Positions 1-8,713 of a DNA stretch of 64,000 nt are shown piece by piece. The translations under genes were made by a program, and so were the position numbers. The stretch is taken from assembly GCA_046347945.1 (NCBI GenBank), contig JAXMFB010000022.1, positions 3,147-67,146 on the forward strand, given 5' to 3'. Positions within the stretch are counted from its first letter, which is position 1; every line of letters begins with the position of its first letter. The stretch comes from Zeimonas sp046347945. GTDB lineage: Bacteria; Pseudomonadota; Gammaproteobacteria; Burkholderiales; Burkholderiaceae_E. The notes under the pieces were generated by a model. The model ran no database searches, was not told the origin of the DNA, and worked only from the letters and a program-made list of their open reading frames with translations.

Positions 1-866
1 TCCGACCCGCTATCCGGGTAGGGAACCGCGGCCGTGTGGGTGGCGACGATGCCATCCATCGCGGAGCCGCCGAGCTTGTGGATCTGGTCGTAGTAGATCC
101 CGGTCGTTCCCAGGAAGACCGGATTGAAGCCCGTCTTGCGAGCCTCGGCGACGGTTCCGATCGTCTCGCGGATGAGGGTACCGAGGACGACCAGGTCGCA
201 CCCCGCGCTTCTCATGCGTGCCACCTGTGACGAGAAGTCGGTGGCGCCGCGCTTGTACGACGTCTTCTCGACCCACTGCAGGTCGATCGTCTTCAGGCCG
301 TCCTCGGCACCCTTGAGGTGCTCGATGCCGTAGTCGTCGTCCTGATAGATGATGCAGGGTTTCTTCAGCGCCCTCTGCTTGACGAGCACGGGGACGGACT
401 GGCGTGCCTGGTCGTAGTAGGGAGTGAAGGACGCGAACTTCAGGCGATGCACAGGATCGAACATCTGCCTGCCCGGGCTGAAGGGAAACAGGTTGATGAC
501 GTTGCGCTCGAACAGCAGCGGCATCACCGCGACGTTCGTCGGCGTGCCGATGTGCCCCAGCATCAGGAAGATCTTGTCCTGCTCGAGCAGCTTGTGCGTC
601 GCGAGGACTGCGCGCTTCGGGTCGTAGGCGTGGTCTTCGACGACGAACCGGATCTTGCGGCCGTGAATGCCGCCCTTCTCGTTCTGCTCGTCGATCCTCA
701 TCTGCATGCCGTTGCGGCTCGCCTTGCCGAGGCTGGCGATCGGGCCGGACAGGTCCTGCAGCGAACCGACCACGATCTCGGTCCTGCTCACGCCCTGGGT
801 CTGGCCCGACGCCGCCCCCGCCACGAGCGCCAGCGCAGCCCCCAGCGTCAACAGTCTCCAGCGCAT
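1..866 (-). CDS. Liv-type ABC transporter substrate-binding protein (partial, C-terminus off the left edge)
   Basis: Periplasmic binding protein of a branched-chain amino acid/amide type ABC importer. 288 codons are visible of the roughly 380-400 usual. Residues 1-21 form a signal peptide (MRWRLL, then an Ala/Leu stretch ending ASG-Q). The mature protein opens with the Peripla_BP_6 hallmark EIVVGSLQDLSGP, followed by GKASRNGMQMRIDEQNEKGG. Its ATG is preceded by GAGAGGGG. It is the first gene downstream of a TetR-like regulator on the same strand and has a TetR-type palindrome about 80 bp upstream, so control by that regulator is inferred. The ligand cannot be deduced; such lone binding proteins near TetR genes often serve aromatic or fatty-acid catabolism. 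Confidence 0.9.
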   Translation of the reverse strand, partial: MRWRLLTLGAALALVAGAASGQTQGVSRTEIVVGSLQDLSGPIASLGKASRNGMQMRIDEQNEKGGIHGRKIRFVVEDHAYDPKRAVLATHKLLEQDKIFLMLGHIGTPTNVAVMPLLFERNVINLFPFSPGRQMFDPVHRLKFASFTPYYDQARQSVPVLVKQRALKKPCIIYQDDDYGIEHLKGAEDGLKTIDLQWVEKTSYKRGATDFSSQVARMRSAGCDLVVLGTLIRETIGTVAEARKTGFNPVFLGTTGIYYDQIHKLGGSAMDGIVATHTAAVPYPDSGS

Positions 867-946
867 ACCCCTCTCTCTCTCGTGAGTGAACGATCGGCTC
901 GCGAGCGGCGATCGGTCGTGGCAAGGTTAACCGTCCGATCAGTTTA

Positions 947-962
947 GTTACCGATCGGTTAC
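947..962. promoter_or_regulatory. TetR-type operator candidate upstream of the ABC binding protein
   Basis: GTTACCGATCGGTTAC has a perfect 10-bp core palindrome (ACCGATCGGT, 950-959) and one mismatch in the flanking three bases. Further CGATCGG or CCGATC half-sites lie at about 892, 910 and 935. It overlaps the stop codon of the TetR-like gene and lies in front of the binding-protein gene, which suits a TetR repressor acting on its downstream neighbour. The assignment to TetR is inference. Confidence 0.5.
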
Positions 963-2050
963 CTGTCAACGAACCGGGAACGGGCCGACCGACCCGACCG
1001 GGAGTTGCCGCCGACCGGTCGCGCGGGCGGCGGCATCCAGAGCCCGCCTTCCGGGACGATCTTGCCGACGCTGTCCGGCAACGGGCCGATCGGCGCGCTG
1101 CTTAGCATTCGCGCGTACAGCACGCTCGTCGCCTCAGCCACCTGTTCGCCGGTCCAGGGGCCTCTCGGGTCGTACCACTTCGTCACCCACGCCATGCTCC
1201 CGGTCACCAGCAACGACACCAGCTGGGGATCGCACGGCAGGATCGACCCGTCGCGTATTCCCGCTGCGACCCAGCTCCGGAACTCATGATCGAGCGCGCG
1301 CCGGGCGGCGAGTATTTCCTCGGCCTGCTCGGGAGCGAGAGCCCCGTCTTCCAGCAGGATGAACGTCACCGTCGGCGACTCGGTGATCGCGGCGACGTAG
1401 TTGAAGATCATCTTCCGGACCCTGCCGAGGCCGGTGCTCTCGGTGGCCGCACTGTCCTGGGCGGCCCGCGCCGCCTGGAGCGAGCGCACGTGTATGTTGT
1501 AGAGCAACTCCCTCTTGTTCGCGACGTAGTTGTACAGCGCGGCCTTGGTGATTCCCAGCTCCTTCGCCAGGTCGCTCAGCGACGTGCCGTGATAGCCGTG
1601 GTTGTTGAACCACCGGGCGGCGGTCTCGTAGAGCACCTCTTCCCTCAGTCCCCGCTGCGCCCTGCGCCCCGGAACGCGATTGGCCCACGCCGTCTCGTCG
1701 GGAAGACTGCCGGCCGTCGCCTGCGACGCGTGCGCGCGGCTTTCCGCTTTCTGCGCCTTGCGGCTTTCGGCGGGGTCGACCCCGCTGGCCAGCAGTCGCC
1801 GGGCTTCGTCGCGTTTCTCCCTGGCGCCTGGAATCCATTCCCCCGTGACTGCGTCCCGGCAGCCCTCGAGCGGAACGGCAGGATAGGCCCCCAGCGCCAG
1901 CCTCTTTTCCTTGCCGCCGAATCGATACTTGAAACGCCAGAGCTTTCCACCGGCGGGCGAGATTTCGATGTACAGCCCGCCGCCGTCGAACATGCGCACG
2001 GGTTTGGCGGCAGGCATGGCGCGGCGAATGGCGGCGTCAGTCAGGGGCAT
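959..2050 (-). CDS. Chimeric protein: P4-integrase N-terminal domain (DUF4102) fused to a TetR-family regulator
   Basis: 363 residues. Residues 1-100 match the DUF4102 start of P4-type tyrosine recombinases (MPLTDAAIRRA, DGGGLYIEISPAGGKLWRFKYR, then DEARRLLASGVDP), with a non-standard stretch of about 11 residues near 64-75 (CRDAVTGEWIPG). The catalytic recombinase domain is missing. Residues about 131-330 are a complete TetR-like regulator: helix-turn-helix at 156-183 (TSLSDLAKELGITKAALYNY, then NKRELLY) and a C-terminal ligand domain with FILLEDGALAP. No in-frame ATG, GTG or TTG lies between the two parts; the first is GTG at residue 139, inside the first TetR helix. The regulator therefore seems to be translated from the integrase start, unless it lost its own. 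It probably controls the transporter gene that follows. It may be a scar left by an integrated island. Confidence 0.75.
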   Translation of the reverse strand: MPLTDAAIRRAMPAAKPVRMFDGGGLYIEISPAGGKLWRFKYRFGGKEKRLALGAYPAVPLEGCRDAVTGEWIPGAREKRDEARRLLASGVDPAESRKAQKAESRAHASQATAGSLPDETAWANRVPGRRAQRGLREEVLYETAARWFNNHGYHGTSLSDLAKELGITKAALYNYVANKRELLYNIHVRSLQAARAAQDSAATESTGLGRVRKMIFNYVAAITESPTVTFILLEDGALAPEQAEEILAARRALDHEFRSWVAAGIRDGSILPCDPQLVSLLVTGSMAWVTKWYDPRGPWTGEQVAEATSVLYARMLSSAPIGPLPDSVGKIVPEGGLWMPPPARPVGGNSRSGRSARSRFVDR

Positions 2051-2070
2051 TTGTCTCATCCACGTATGCA

Positions 2071-2090
2071 ATGCCCCCGATTATGCCCCC
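2071..2090. repeat. Direct repeat ATGCCCCC x2 upstream of the integrase remnant
   Basis: Two copies of ATGCCCCC (2071-2078 and 2083-2090) lie just upstream of the integrase-derived start codon, with an inverted GGGGCAT at 2044-2050. Short repeated C-runs of this kind are common near P4-type integrase starts and may be recombinase arm or attachment sequence. That role is inference; no second attachment site was seen in the window. Confidence 0.35.
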
Positions 2091-2169
2091 GCTCAGCCAG
2101 CATCGCAATCGAAGCGGTACGAGGTGTTCCCATCGGAGCAGGCACGCCCGTGGGCTGCCGGGTCGGTCG

Positions 2170-5100
2170 TTACCGGATCGGGCTCGTTCCGCGCAGCAGG
2201 CGCTCGGCCAGCTCGGCCAGCGCGATCTCCTCCTCGCCTTCGCCGCGGCGAGCGCGCCTGAGCGCCAGCCGCTCGCGCTCGAGTGTCGCCACCAGGCAGC
2301 GCTGGTAGAAAGCCGGCAGGTCGACCGCGTCGCGCTTTGCTTCGAGCAGGCCGTACTGCGCCTCGGCGGCGACCAGCGCCGGGTCCAGCTTCGGAATCCG
2401 CAGCGTGCGCGTGCAATCGGGAAGATGCGCCTCCAGTTCGCGAAGCCGGCTTCCCTTCGGCGCGGCCGCGACCAGCTTCGCGGCCAGCGCGCGATGAATC
2501 CGGTGGTGCGTCACGGCGGCCAGCGACGCGTCGCGCTCGACCTGCCGCAGGCTCGCGACGGATTCGGCTCGGGCAGCGGCGCGTTGCGTGGCCCGTTCGA
2601 GCGCCGCGGCGTCGGGCCGGCGCGCGCCCCCCGGCTGCAGTGTCGCAAGCTGTCCGAATTCCTCGACGACGACCGGCCCGGTGTTCGTCGACACGACCCA
2701 GGACACGACGCTCGCGCGCGTCCCGGGCACGTCGGCGCAGGCGCGTGCGAAGCCGGCGGGCGCGTGGCCGCGCGCGAGCACGTGCGCCACCAGCGCGTCG
2801 AATACCGGCTCGCCCCAGGTCGCGAAACGCAGCGGTTCGTCGCGCCCCGGCAGGCCCCGCTCGTATAGCGCGCGAGAGACGGTGAGCAGGTACGGCTCGC
2901 AACCGGGGATCCCGCGGACCAGCAGCGCCGCCCCGTGCGGCGTCTCGATCCGTTCGCTGCCCAGCGCCTTCAGCGTTGCCGAGCCGGCCAGCGTCTCGAA
3001 GATCTCCCCGAGCGCAATCGGCAGCTTGGTCGCCGCCAGCTCGTCGCCGAGCTCGCGGTACAGCGCGTGCAGTTCGGCCGCGGTCGGCGACATCGACTCG
3101 GCGCGCTCGCGCACCAGCCGCAGCCGCTCGCGCACGATCGCCTCGAGACGCTCCGGCTCGAGCTCGCCGGTCGACAGGCGCCGCAGGTCGGCCGGACCGA
3201 CCGGCAGCACGACCAGCGGCTGCGCCCCCACGGTGCCTGCCGCTCCCCGGATTCGCCGCAGCAGCCGCACGTACACCTCCTCCTCCACCGTGCCGGGGTA
3301 GGCGAGGTTGATCACGTGGATCGTGCGATGGCGCTGGCCGATGCGATCGATGCGGCCGATCCGCTGCTCGAGCTTCATCGGATTCCATGGCAGGTCGAAG
3401 TTGACCAGCAGGTCGGCCGACTGCAGGTTCAGCCCTTCGGCGGCCGCGTCGGTGCATAGCAGCAGGTCGATTTCGCCGCGGACGAAGCGCCGTTTCACTT
3501 CCTCGCGGCTGGCCCCGTGCCAGCCGCGCGTATCGTCCATCCACGCGCAGCGCGGCCCCGAGAAGACACCCAGGCGCACCGACGGCTCGTCGCGCTCGAT
3601 CCAGCCCTGCAGATCGACCAGCGTGTCGTAGAAGCGCGTGAAGACGACGGCCTGCCGCAGGCGCCCGTCCGTGCCGCGGCGCGCGCGCAGCCCCTTCAGC
3701 AGCGCGCGCACCTTCGGCGAGCGCAGTTGCGCAAGCGGCGCGAGCCGCTCGAGCAGCGCCGTCAACTGCTCGACCTCCCAGCCGAGGTCGACCCGGCTGC
3801 GCCAGTGCAGGCCGGCCGTCAGCAGTTCGTCGTCCGGCGTGTCGGCCTCGTCGTGGGCGCGCCCCTCCAGATCACGCCGTTCCCACTCGTGATCCTCCCA
3901 GTCGCGTTCGCTCCAGCCGACCGTCTCGCCCGACGACGGAAGCGGCCGGCCCTCCAGCGCGGCAACGACCTTGTCGCGCCGCCGCGCCAGCGTGTCGTGG
4001 ATCGCCTTGTAGCTCGACGCGAAGCGCAGGCCGAAGAAACTCAGCATGAAGCCGACGGCGATGCGCTGCCGGCTGTGTGCCCTGACCTGCTCGGCGAGGG
4101 TGCGGCAATACGGCGCGAACAGGTCGTAGACCTCCCGCTCCGCGGTGGTGAGCCGGATCGCTGGCAGATGGACCTTGCGCGTGGGCAGCGGCGCAGCCAG
4201 GCGCCCCTGGCGCTGGTAGCGGCGCAGCAATCCGCGGTCGTGCCGAATCATCGCCCGCGACAGCGGCGCCACCGCGAACAGCAGCCGCAGCACCGCCTTG
4301 CGCAGCGACGGCACTGGCGTGGCACTCGCCGTGTCGGGGGCGTCGAGCCAGCGCCGCAGCGCTGCGCCGGCACGTCCGCGCATCATTGCGCGCTCGACGA
4401 AGCGGGCGGCTGCGGCGTCGAAGCGCAGCACGTGCCGCGCCACGCGCGCGACGAAGCGCCATTCCAGGGGCTCGAGCCCGGCCCCGGCGCGCAGCCTTGC
4501 GAGCAGGCCGTAGTAGGCGAGCGCGACGCGGGGTTCGAGCGCGAAGGGCCCGAGCCGTCGCGTGAGCGTCGCGAGATCGATCGCCTCGATCGGCTCGAGC
4601 TGCATCGGCGTCGCCGTGGCAAGCCACAGCGCGGCCGCCTTCGGGCGCAGCACGTCGCGCGCGATCCGGTAGAGCCGGGTCCATCGCGGCGGGCGGTCGG
4701 GGCCGGCAGTCGGATTCGATCGGCGCGCGCAGTGTGCCTCGTCGAGCAGCACCAGATCCCAGCCGTCGGCGTCCTTCAGCTCGGGCTGTCGCTCGCGCCG
4801 CGTGAGCAGCCCGGTCGAGACGATCACCAACTCGGGCGCGAACAGCGAGGCTGCCGCACGCTCGTGCTCGCGCGGCAGCAGCACCCGGTGACGAGGGTAC
4901 GCCCCGCCGAGCGCGCGGGCGAACGGCAGCAGGCACTTGTCCGCCATCTCGCGCTGCCATTGCGCGGCGATGCTCGCGGGCACCGCGATCAACGCGCGCC
5001 CGACGTAGCCGGACATCCGCAACGCACGCAGCGCCAGCCCGGCTTCGATCGTCTTGCCCAGCCCCACTTCGTCGCAGAGCATCCACGACAGCGGCCAACC

Positions 5101-5268
5101 GTCGACCAGCCGCCGCGCGACGACGCGCTGGTGCGGCCAGGGCTCGACCGGCGCGGTCTCGATGCCCAGGTACTGGCCGTTGGGCATGCGCGGCGCGTCG
5201 CGGATGAACGCGAACGCGAGCCACTCCGACGGGCTCGGCGCCGGAGTCGCAGCCGCGCTATCGTCCAT
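2170..5268 (-). CDS. SNF2/RapA-like DEAD/DEAH-box helicase
   Basis: 1032-residue superfamily 2 ATPase of the SNF2/RapA (HepA) type, which translocates on duplex DNA and remodels protein-DNA complexes. Walker A DEVGLGKT is at 66-73, motif Ia near IAVPASIAAQW, DEAH at 176-179, motif III LATATPMQL. The second RecA domain carries VVFTRFYDTL, CTDAAAEGLNLQ and the arginine-finger motif QRIGRIDRIGQ. A long C-terminal region follows without a recognised catalytic motif. The start ATG at 5268 is preferred over an upstream in-frame ATG at 5301 because AAGGAAAA lies just upstream of it and it leaves space for a divergent promoter. It is divergent from the Mut7-C RNase gene with 44 bp between start codons. 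Stand-alone helicases like this occur both in housekeeping roles and in phage defence (the DISARM DrmD family is similar); no methylase or other defence partner is adjacent. Confidence 0.85.
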   Translation of the reverse strand: MDDSAAATPAPSPSEWLAFAFIRDAPRMPNGQYLGIETAPVEPWPHQRVVARRLVDGWPLSWMLCDEVGLGKTIEAGLALRALRMSGYVGRALIAVPASIAAQWQREMADKCLLPFARALGGAYPRHRVLLPREHERAAASLFAPELVIVSTGLLTRRERQPELKDADGWDLVLLDEAHCARRSNPTAGPDRPPRWTRLYRIARDVLRPKAAALWLATATPMQLEPIEAIDLATLTRRLGPFALEPRVALAYYGLLARLRAGAGLEPLEWRFVARVARHVLRFDAAAARFVERAMMRGRAGAALRRWLDAPDTASATPVPSLRKAVLRLLFAVAPLSRAMIRHDRGLLRRYQRQGRLAAPLPTRKVHLPAIRLTTAEREVYDLFAPYCRTLAEQVRAHSRQRIAVGFMLSFFGLRFASSYKAIHDTLARRRDKVVAALEGRPLPSSGETVGWSERDWEDHEWERRDLEGRAHDEADTPDDELLTAGLHWRSRVDLGWEVEQLTALLERLAPLAQLRSPKVRALLKGLRARRGTDGRLRQAVVFTRFYDTLVDLQGWIERDEPSVRLGVFSGPRCAWMDDTRGWHGASREEVKRRFVRGEIDLLLCTDAAAEGLNLQSADLLVNFDLPWNPMKLEQRIGRIDRIGQRHRTIHVINLAYPGTVEEEVYVRLLRRIRGAAGTVGAQPLVVLPVGPADLRRLSTGELEPERLEAIVRERLRLVRERAESMSPTAAELHALYRELGDELAATKLPIALGEIFETLAGSATLKALGSERIETPHGAALLVRGIPGCEPYLLTVSRALYERGLPGRDEPLRFATWGEPVFDALVAHVLARGHAPAGFARACADVPGTRASVVSWVVSTNTGPVVVEEFGQLATLQPGGARRPDAAALERATQRAAARAESVASLRQVERDASLAAVTHHRIHRALAAKLVAAAPKGSRLRELEAHLPDCTRTLRIPKLDPALVAAEAQYGLLEAKRDAVDLPAFYQRCLVATLERERLALRRARRGEGEEEIALAELAERLLRGTSPIR

Positions 5269-5312
5269 GCTGGTGCATTTTCCTTTCGACCAGCTTGCCA
5301 CAGCCCCTGCCG

Positions 5313-6059
5313 ATGCCGCACTTCCGCTTCCACGACGAGCTCAACGACCTCCTTCGACCGGACTGGCGCGATCGCGCCTTCGAATGGCCCTGCGCCGAAC
5401 GCGCGACCGCCAAGCACGCGATCGAGGCGATCGGGGTGCCGCACACCGAGGTCGGCCGGGTCCTGGTCGACGGCCGCCCCGCCGGGCTCGGGCACCTGCT
5501 GCGGGCGACCGATTCGCTCGACGTGTTCCCGGCCGAGGCGATGCGCCTCGCCTCGGGAGACCCGTCGCCGCGCTTCCTCGCCGACGCGCATCTCGGCGGC
5601 CTGGCACGGCGACTGCGGCTGCTCGGCTTCGACACCAAGCTGGCGCGCGACGCGCCGGATCGCTCGCTCGCCGGCCTCGCCGACGGCGACGGGCGCATCG
5701 TGCTGAGCCGCGACCGCGAGCTGCTCAAGCATCGGCGGGTGGCGCGCGGGCGCTACGTGCGGGCGCGCACGACCGAAGAGCAGTTGCGCGAGGTCGTCGC
5801 GCATTTCGGCCTGCGCGAGGGCATCCGCCCGTTCAGCCGTTGCCTCGCGTGCAATGCCCTGCTGCGACCCGCCGAAAGGGGCGATATCGCAGGTCGCCTG
5901 CCGCCGCGGGTGGCCGCCGGGCAGACGGAGTTCACGTTGTGCACCGGCTGCGGTCGGCTCTACTGGCCGGGTTCGCACTGGCGGCGGCTGAAGGCGGTGG
6001 TGTCGGAATACTCGACGGCCTCGACCGATCGAAGCGCGAGCGCCGAGCCCGGTTCCTGA
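5313..6059 (+). CDS. Mut7-C RNase-domain protein with N-terminal ubiquitin-like domain and C-terminal zinc ribbon
   Basis: 248 residues. The N-terminal ~80 residues (FHDELNDLLRPDWR, then HTEVGRVLVDGRPAG) match the ubiquitin-like Mut7-C_ub domain. The central part (RFLADAHLGGLARRLRLLGFD, then IVLSRDRELLKHRRV) is the PIN-like Mut7-C RNase domain with its acidic residues, an Asp in LADAHL and an Asp in LSRDREL. The C-terminal zinc ribbon has two CxxC pairs (CLACN and CTGCG). A TTG six codons upstream is possible, but ATG at 5313 gives the usual N-terminus. Substrates of bacterial Mut7-C proteins are not established. It is divergent from the SNF2 helicase. Confidence 0.88.
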   Translation: MPHFRFHDELNDLLRPDWRDRAFEWPCAERATAKHAIEAIGVPHTEVGRVLVDGRPAGLGHLLRATDSLDVFPAEAMRLASGDPSPRFLADAHLGGLARRLRLLGFDTKLARDAPDRSLAGLADGDGRIVLSRDRELLKHRRVARGRYVRARTTEEQLREVVAHFGLREGIRPFSRCLACNALLRPAERGDIAGRLPPRVAAGQTEFTLCTGCGRLYWPGSHWRRLKAVVSEYSTASTDRSASAEPGS

Positions 6060-6107
6060 ATCTGCGGGGCTCGCCGGCGGGCGGCGCGAGGAGCGCCGCC
6101 TCCCTCG

Positions 6108-7505
6108 TCAGGACAAGCCGACCTCGTCGAGCGCCTTCGCGTGCCCGCCACCCTGCGTCGCTGCGAGCGGCTCGTTCGCGTTCACGACCTGCACCTGCCC
6201 CGCCCTGGCGACGAAGCGCCGCGCGAGCGGGCTGCGCGGGCGCAGTGCCAGCCGCTCGGCCGCCAGTGCCGCAGCCAGCGGCGCGTCCTGCGCTCGCAGT
6301 GCCGCCTCGACCAGCGTCAGGTCGATCACGTCGCGCTGCGCGTGGCTGCCGCCGAACCGATTCGCGGTGGAGCGGATCGAGCGCAGCAGGCGCACCGCCA
6401 GCGCCGGATCTCCGCGACCAAAGGCCTGCATCGCCTGCGTCGCGGCCCCACCCACCTCGCGCGTGAACTCCGCGTTGTCGTCGTCGACACCGAGCGCCCG
6501 GCGCTGTGCATCGAGCACCGCGACCTGCGCATCGGGCAGGCCCGCGCCGACGAACGCCATCATCGCGTGCATGTCGTTGAACGCGTAGGTGCCCGCCCCG
6601 GCGAGCGGCGCCCAGTTCCCCGCCACGGCCTGCCAGCGATCGCCGACATCGGCGCCGCGCAGCTGCAGCCGCCACAGCATCGCCGTCGCGTCGACCAGGT
6701 CGAGGACGACCGCGGATCGCGCGCCGAAGATCGGGCCGTCGAACAGGCGCAGGACCTCGTCGATCTCGTCGCGCTCCAGATGGAACAGCGCGAGGTGCCA
6801 CCAGTTGTGGACGGCGAAGAAGCTGTCCGTCGACCAGTGCCGCGCCCCCGGCGCCAGCCACGCGATGCCGTCGTCGGGACGGTTGCGCATCTCCATCACG
6901 TGCGCGACCGCGTGCCATCCCCATCCGTCGCGCGGCTCGAGCTCGACGCAGCGCCGGCCCTGCCGCTCGGCCTGCTCGTAGTCGCCGGTCTCCTCGAGGC
7001 CGAAGGCGTGCATGCCGAGCAGAGCGTGGTAGCCGGGCATCGACGGGCTCCACGCCGGCAGCGCCCGGGCGATGCGGTCGCGCAGCATGCGGGAGTCTCC
7101 GGTGAAGAAGTCGACCTGGTGGCCGACGCCGAGTGCCAGCGCGTCGCGCGGGTAGCGCGCGCTCAGGTCCTCGAGCACCCGCCCGGCCTCGCGCCAGCGG
7201 CCGTGGGACACGAGCCGCACCGCTTCCACGTGGCGGCGCTCGCGGTCGGTGGCGGACAGTGCGCCTGCCGCCGCTGCGCAGTCGCGGGCGACCGGCAGGC
7301 CCGTCGGCTCAGTGCCCAGCAGGTGCAGCCAAGCGCGCAGCACGTGGGCCATCGTCATCCGCGGGGCCGCAGCCAGCGCGCGGTCGACGGCTGCGAGCGG
7401 GTCGCCGATGAAGCAGCGCAGCTCGTGCGCCGCCTGCTCGAAGTGTGCGAGGCTCTCCCCGGTTGCGCCGGAAACCGCGTGGCCGGCGTGATCGATCATC
7501 TTCAT
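6108..7505 (-). CDS. Tetratricopeptide repeat protein, TTC38-like
   Basis: 465-residue soluble helical-repeat protein. Segments such as AHVLRAWLHLLG, ERRHVEAVRLVSHGRW, and the family-typical GYHALLGMHAFGLEETGDYEQAE and GWGWHAVAHVMEM match the bacterial tetratricopeptide-38 family. No signal peptide or membrane segment. ATG at 7505 (MKMIDHAGHAV) follows GGAG about 13 bases upstream; an upstream in-frame ATG lacks a binding site. Function in bacteria is unknown; it is divergent from a GlxA-type regulator, which may control it. Confidence 0.85.
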   Translation of the reverse strand: MKMIDHAGHAVSGATGESLAHFEQAAHELRCFIGDPLAAVDRALAAAPRMTMAHVLRAWLHLLGTEPTGLPVARDCAAAAGALSATDRERRHVEAVRLVSHGRWREAGRVLEDLSARYPRDALALGVGHQVDFFTGDSRMLRDRIARALPAWSPSMPGYHALLGMHAFGLEETGDYEQAERQGRRCVELEPRDGWGWHAVAHVMEMRNRPDDGIAWLAPGARHWSTDSFFAVHNWWHLALFHLERDEIDEVLRLFDGPIFGARSAVVLDLVDATAMLWRLQLRGADVGDRWQAVAGNWAPLAGAGTYAFNDMHAMMAFVGAGLPDAQVAVLDAQRRALGVDDDNAEFTREVGGAATQAMQAFGRGDPALAVRLLRSIRSTANRFGGSHAQRDVIDLTLVEAALRAQDAPLAAALAAERLALRPRSPLARRFVARAGQVQVVNANEPLAATQGGGHAKALDEVGLS

Positions 7506-7621
7506 GTCCGTGTCGCTCCAGTGAGTGGCTGATGCCGCGAGGCGGCCCATGGAGCGCAAGTGTGTCGCCGGGGCGCCGGATCGACTAAAGTGATTCGTGC
7601 AACGAAGCGGACATTCGTGCC

Positions 7622-8713
7622 ATGGGCAATGCGACGCGAACCCCCTCCCGACCCGTGGTCGTGGCGCTGCTCGGCGTCCCCGACACGTCGGCGGCGACGC
7701 TGTACGGCTACTACGACGCGCTGGCCAGCACCTGTCGCGACTGGCAGATGGTCCACGGCGGCAGCGCGGAGTCGCCGTTTCGCCCGCTCGTGGTGTCGCG
7801 CGACGGCGCGCCGTTCACGGCCGCCAACGGCGTCCGCATCACACCCGACGCCAGCCTTGCCGGGGCGCGTGCCCCCGACATCGTCTGCGTCACGGACCTG
7901 GCAATTCCGCCGGACGAGCCGCTCGGCGATCGCTACGACGTGGAAGCGAGCTGGCTGCGCGAGCGCTACGCCGCCGGCGCGACCGTTACCTCGTCCTGCT
8001 CAGGCGCAGTGCTGCTCGCGCGCACGGGGCTTCTCGACGGCCTCGACGCCACGACCCACTGGGCCTATTGCGACGCGCTGCGCCGGCACTATCCGCGCAT
8101 CCGATGGCATCCCGAGCGCGGGCTCGTCTTCGCCGGCGCCGGGCAGCGCATCATGATGGCCGGCAGCGGCATCGCGTGGCACCAGCTCGTGCTCTCGCTC
8201 ATCGCCCGCCATGCCGGTCCCGAGGCGGCGATGCAGGTCGCGCGGATCAACCTGATGGACTGGAACACGACGAGCCCGATCGCCTACGCGTCGTTGCGCC
8301 ACGGCGCGCAGTCGTCGGACCCGGTGGTGACGCGTTGCCAGGAATGGGCGGCACGCCACTACCAGGCGGAGGCGCCGGTCGCGCAGATGGTCGCGCTGTC
8401 GGGCCTGCCCGAGCGCACGTTCAAGCGGCGGTTCGCGCAGGCCACCGGAATGAGCCCGATCGAGTACGTCCACACGCTGCGCCTCGAGGAGGCCAAGCAG
8501 ATGCTGGAGGCGGGCGACGATCCGGTCGAAGCCGTCGCGCTCGAAGTCGGTTACCAGGACGCGAGTTTCTTCTCGCGCCTGTTCCGCCGCCGCGTCGCGC
8601 TGACGCCGGCGCAGTACCGTCGCCGCTTCGGCGGCCTCAAGCGCCGCCTGGCGGCCGCCCAGCCCGATCCGGACGCGCCGCCAGATGCGCGCGCGCGGCC
8701 GAAGAGCCCGTGA
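7622..8713 (+). CDS. GlxA-family AraC-type transcriptional regulator (DJ-1/PfpI domain)
   Basis: 363 residues. Residues ~10-200 are a DJ-1/PfpI-like amidotransferase fold with the nucleophile-elbow sequence TSSCSGAVLLARTGLLDG. Residues ~250-345 carry two AraC helix-turn-helix motifs (VAQMVALSGLPERTFKRRF, and VEAVALEVGYQDASFFSRLFRR). In this family the N-terminal domain senses ligand and usually has no enzyme activity. The last 77 bases overlap the convergent SnoaL-like gene. It is divergent from the TPR-protein gene, with about 116 bp between them. Confidence 0.9.
   Translation: MGNATRTPSRPVVVALLGVPDTSAATLYGYYDALASTCRDWQMVHGGSAESPFRPLVVSRDGAPFTAANGVRITPDASLAGARAPDIVCVTDLAIPPDEPLGDRYDVEASWLRERYAAGATVTSSCSGAVLLARTGLLDGLDATTHWAYCDALRRHYPRIRWHPERGLVFAGAGQRIMMAGSGIAWHQLVLSLIARHAGPEAAMQVARINLMDWNTTSPIAYASLRHGAQSSDPVVTRCQEWAARHYQAEAPVAQMVALSGLPERTFKRRFAQATGMSPIEYVHTLRLEEAKQMLEAGDDPVEAVALEVGYQDASFFSRLFRRRVALTPAQYRRRFGGLKRRLAAAQPDPDAPPDARARPKSP

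Noticed and set aside
2170..5268. Calling the SNF2 helicase a DISARM (DrmD) gene.
   Set aside because: No DrmA, DrmB, DrmC or methylase is adjacent, so a defence-system label is not supported.
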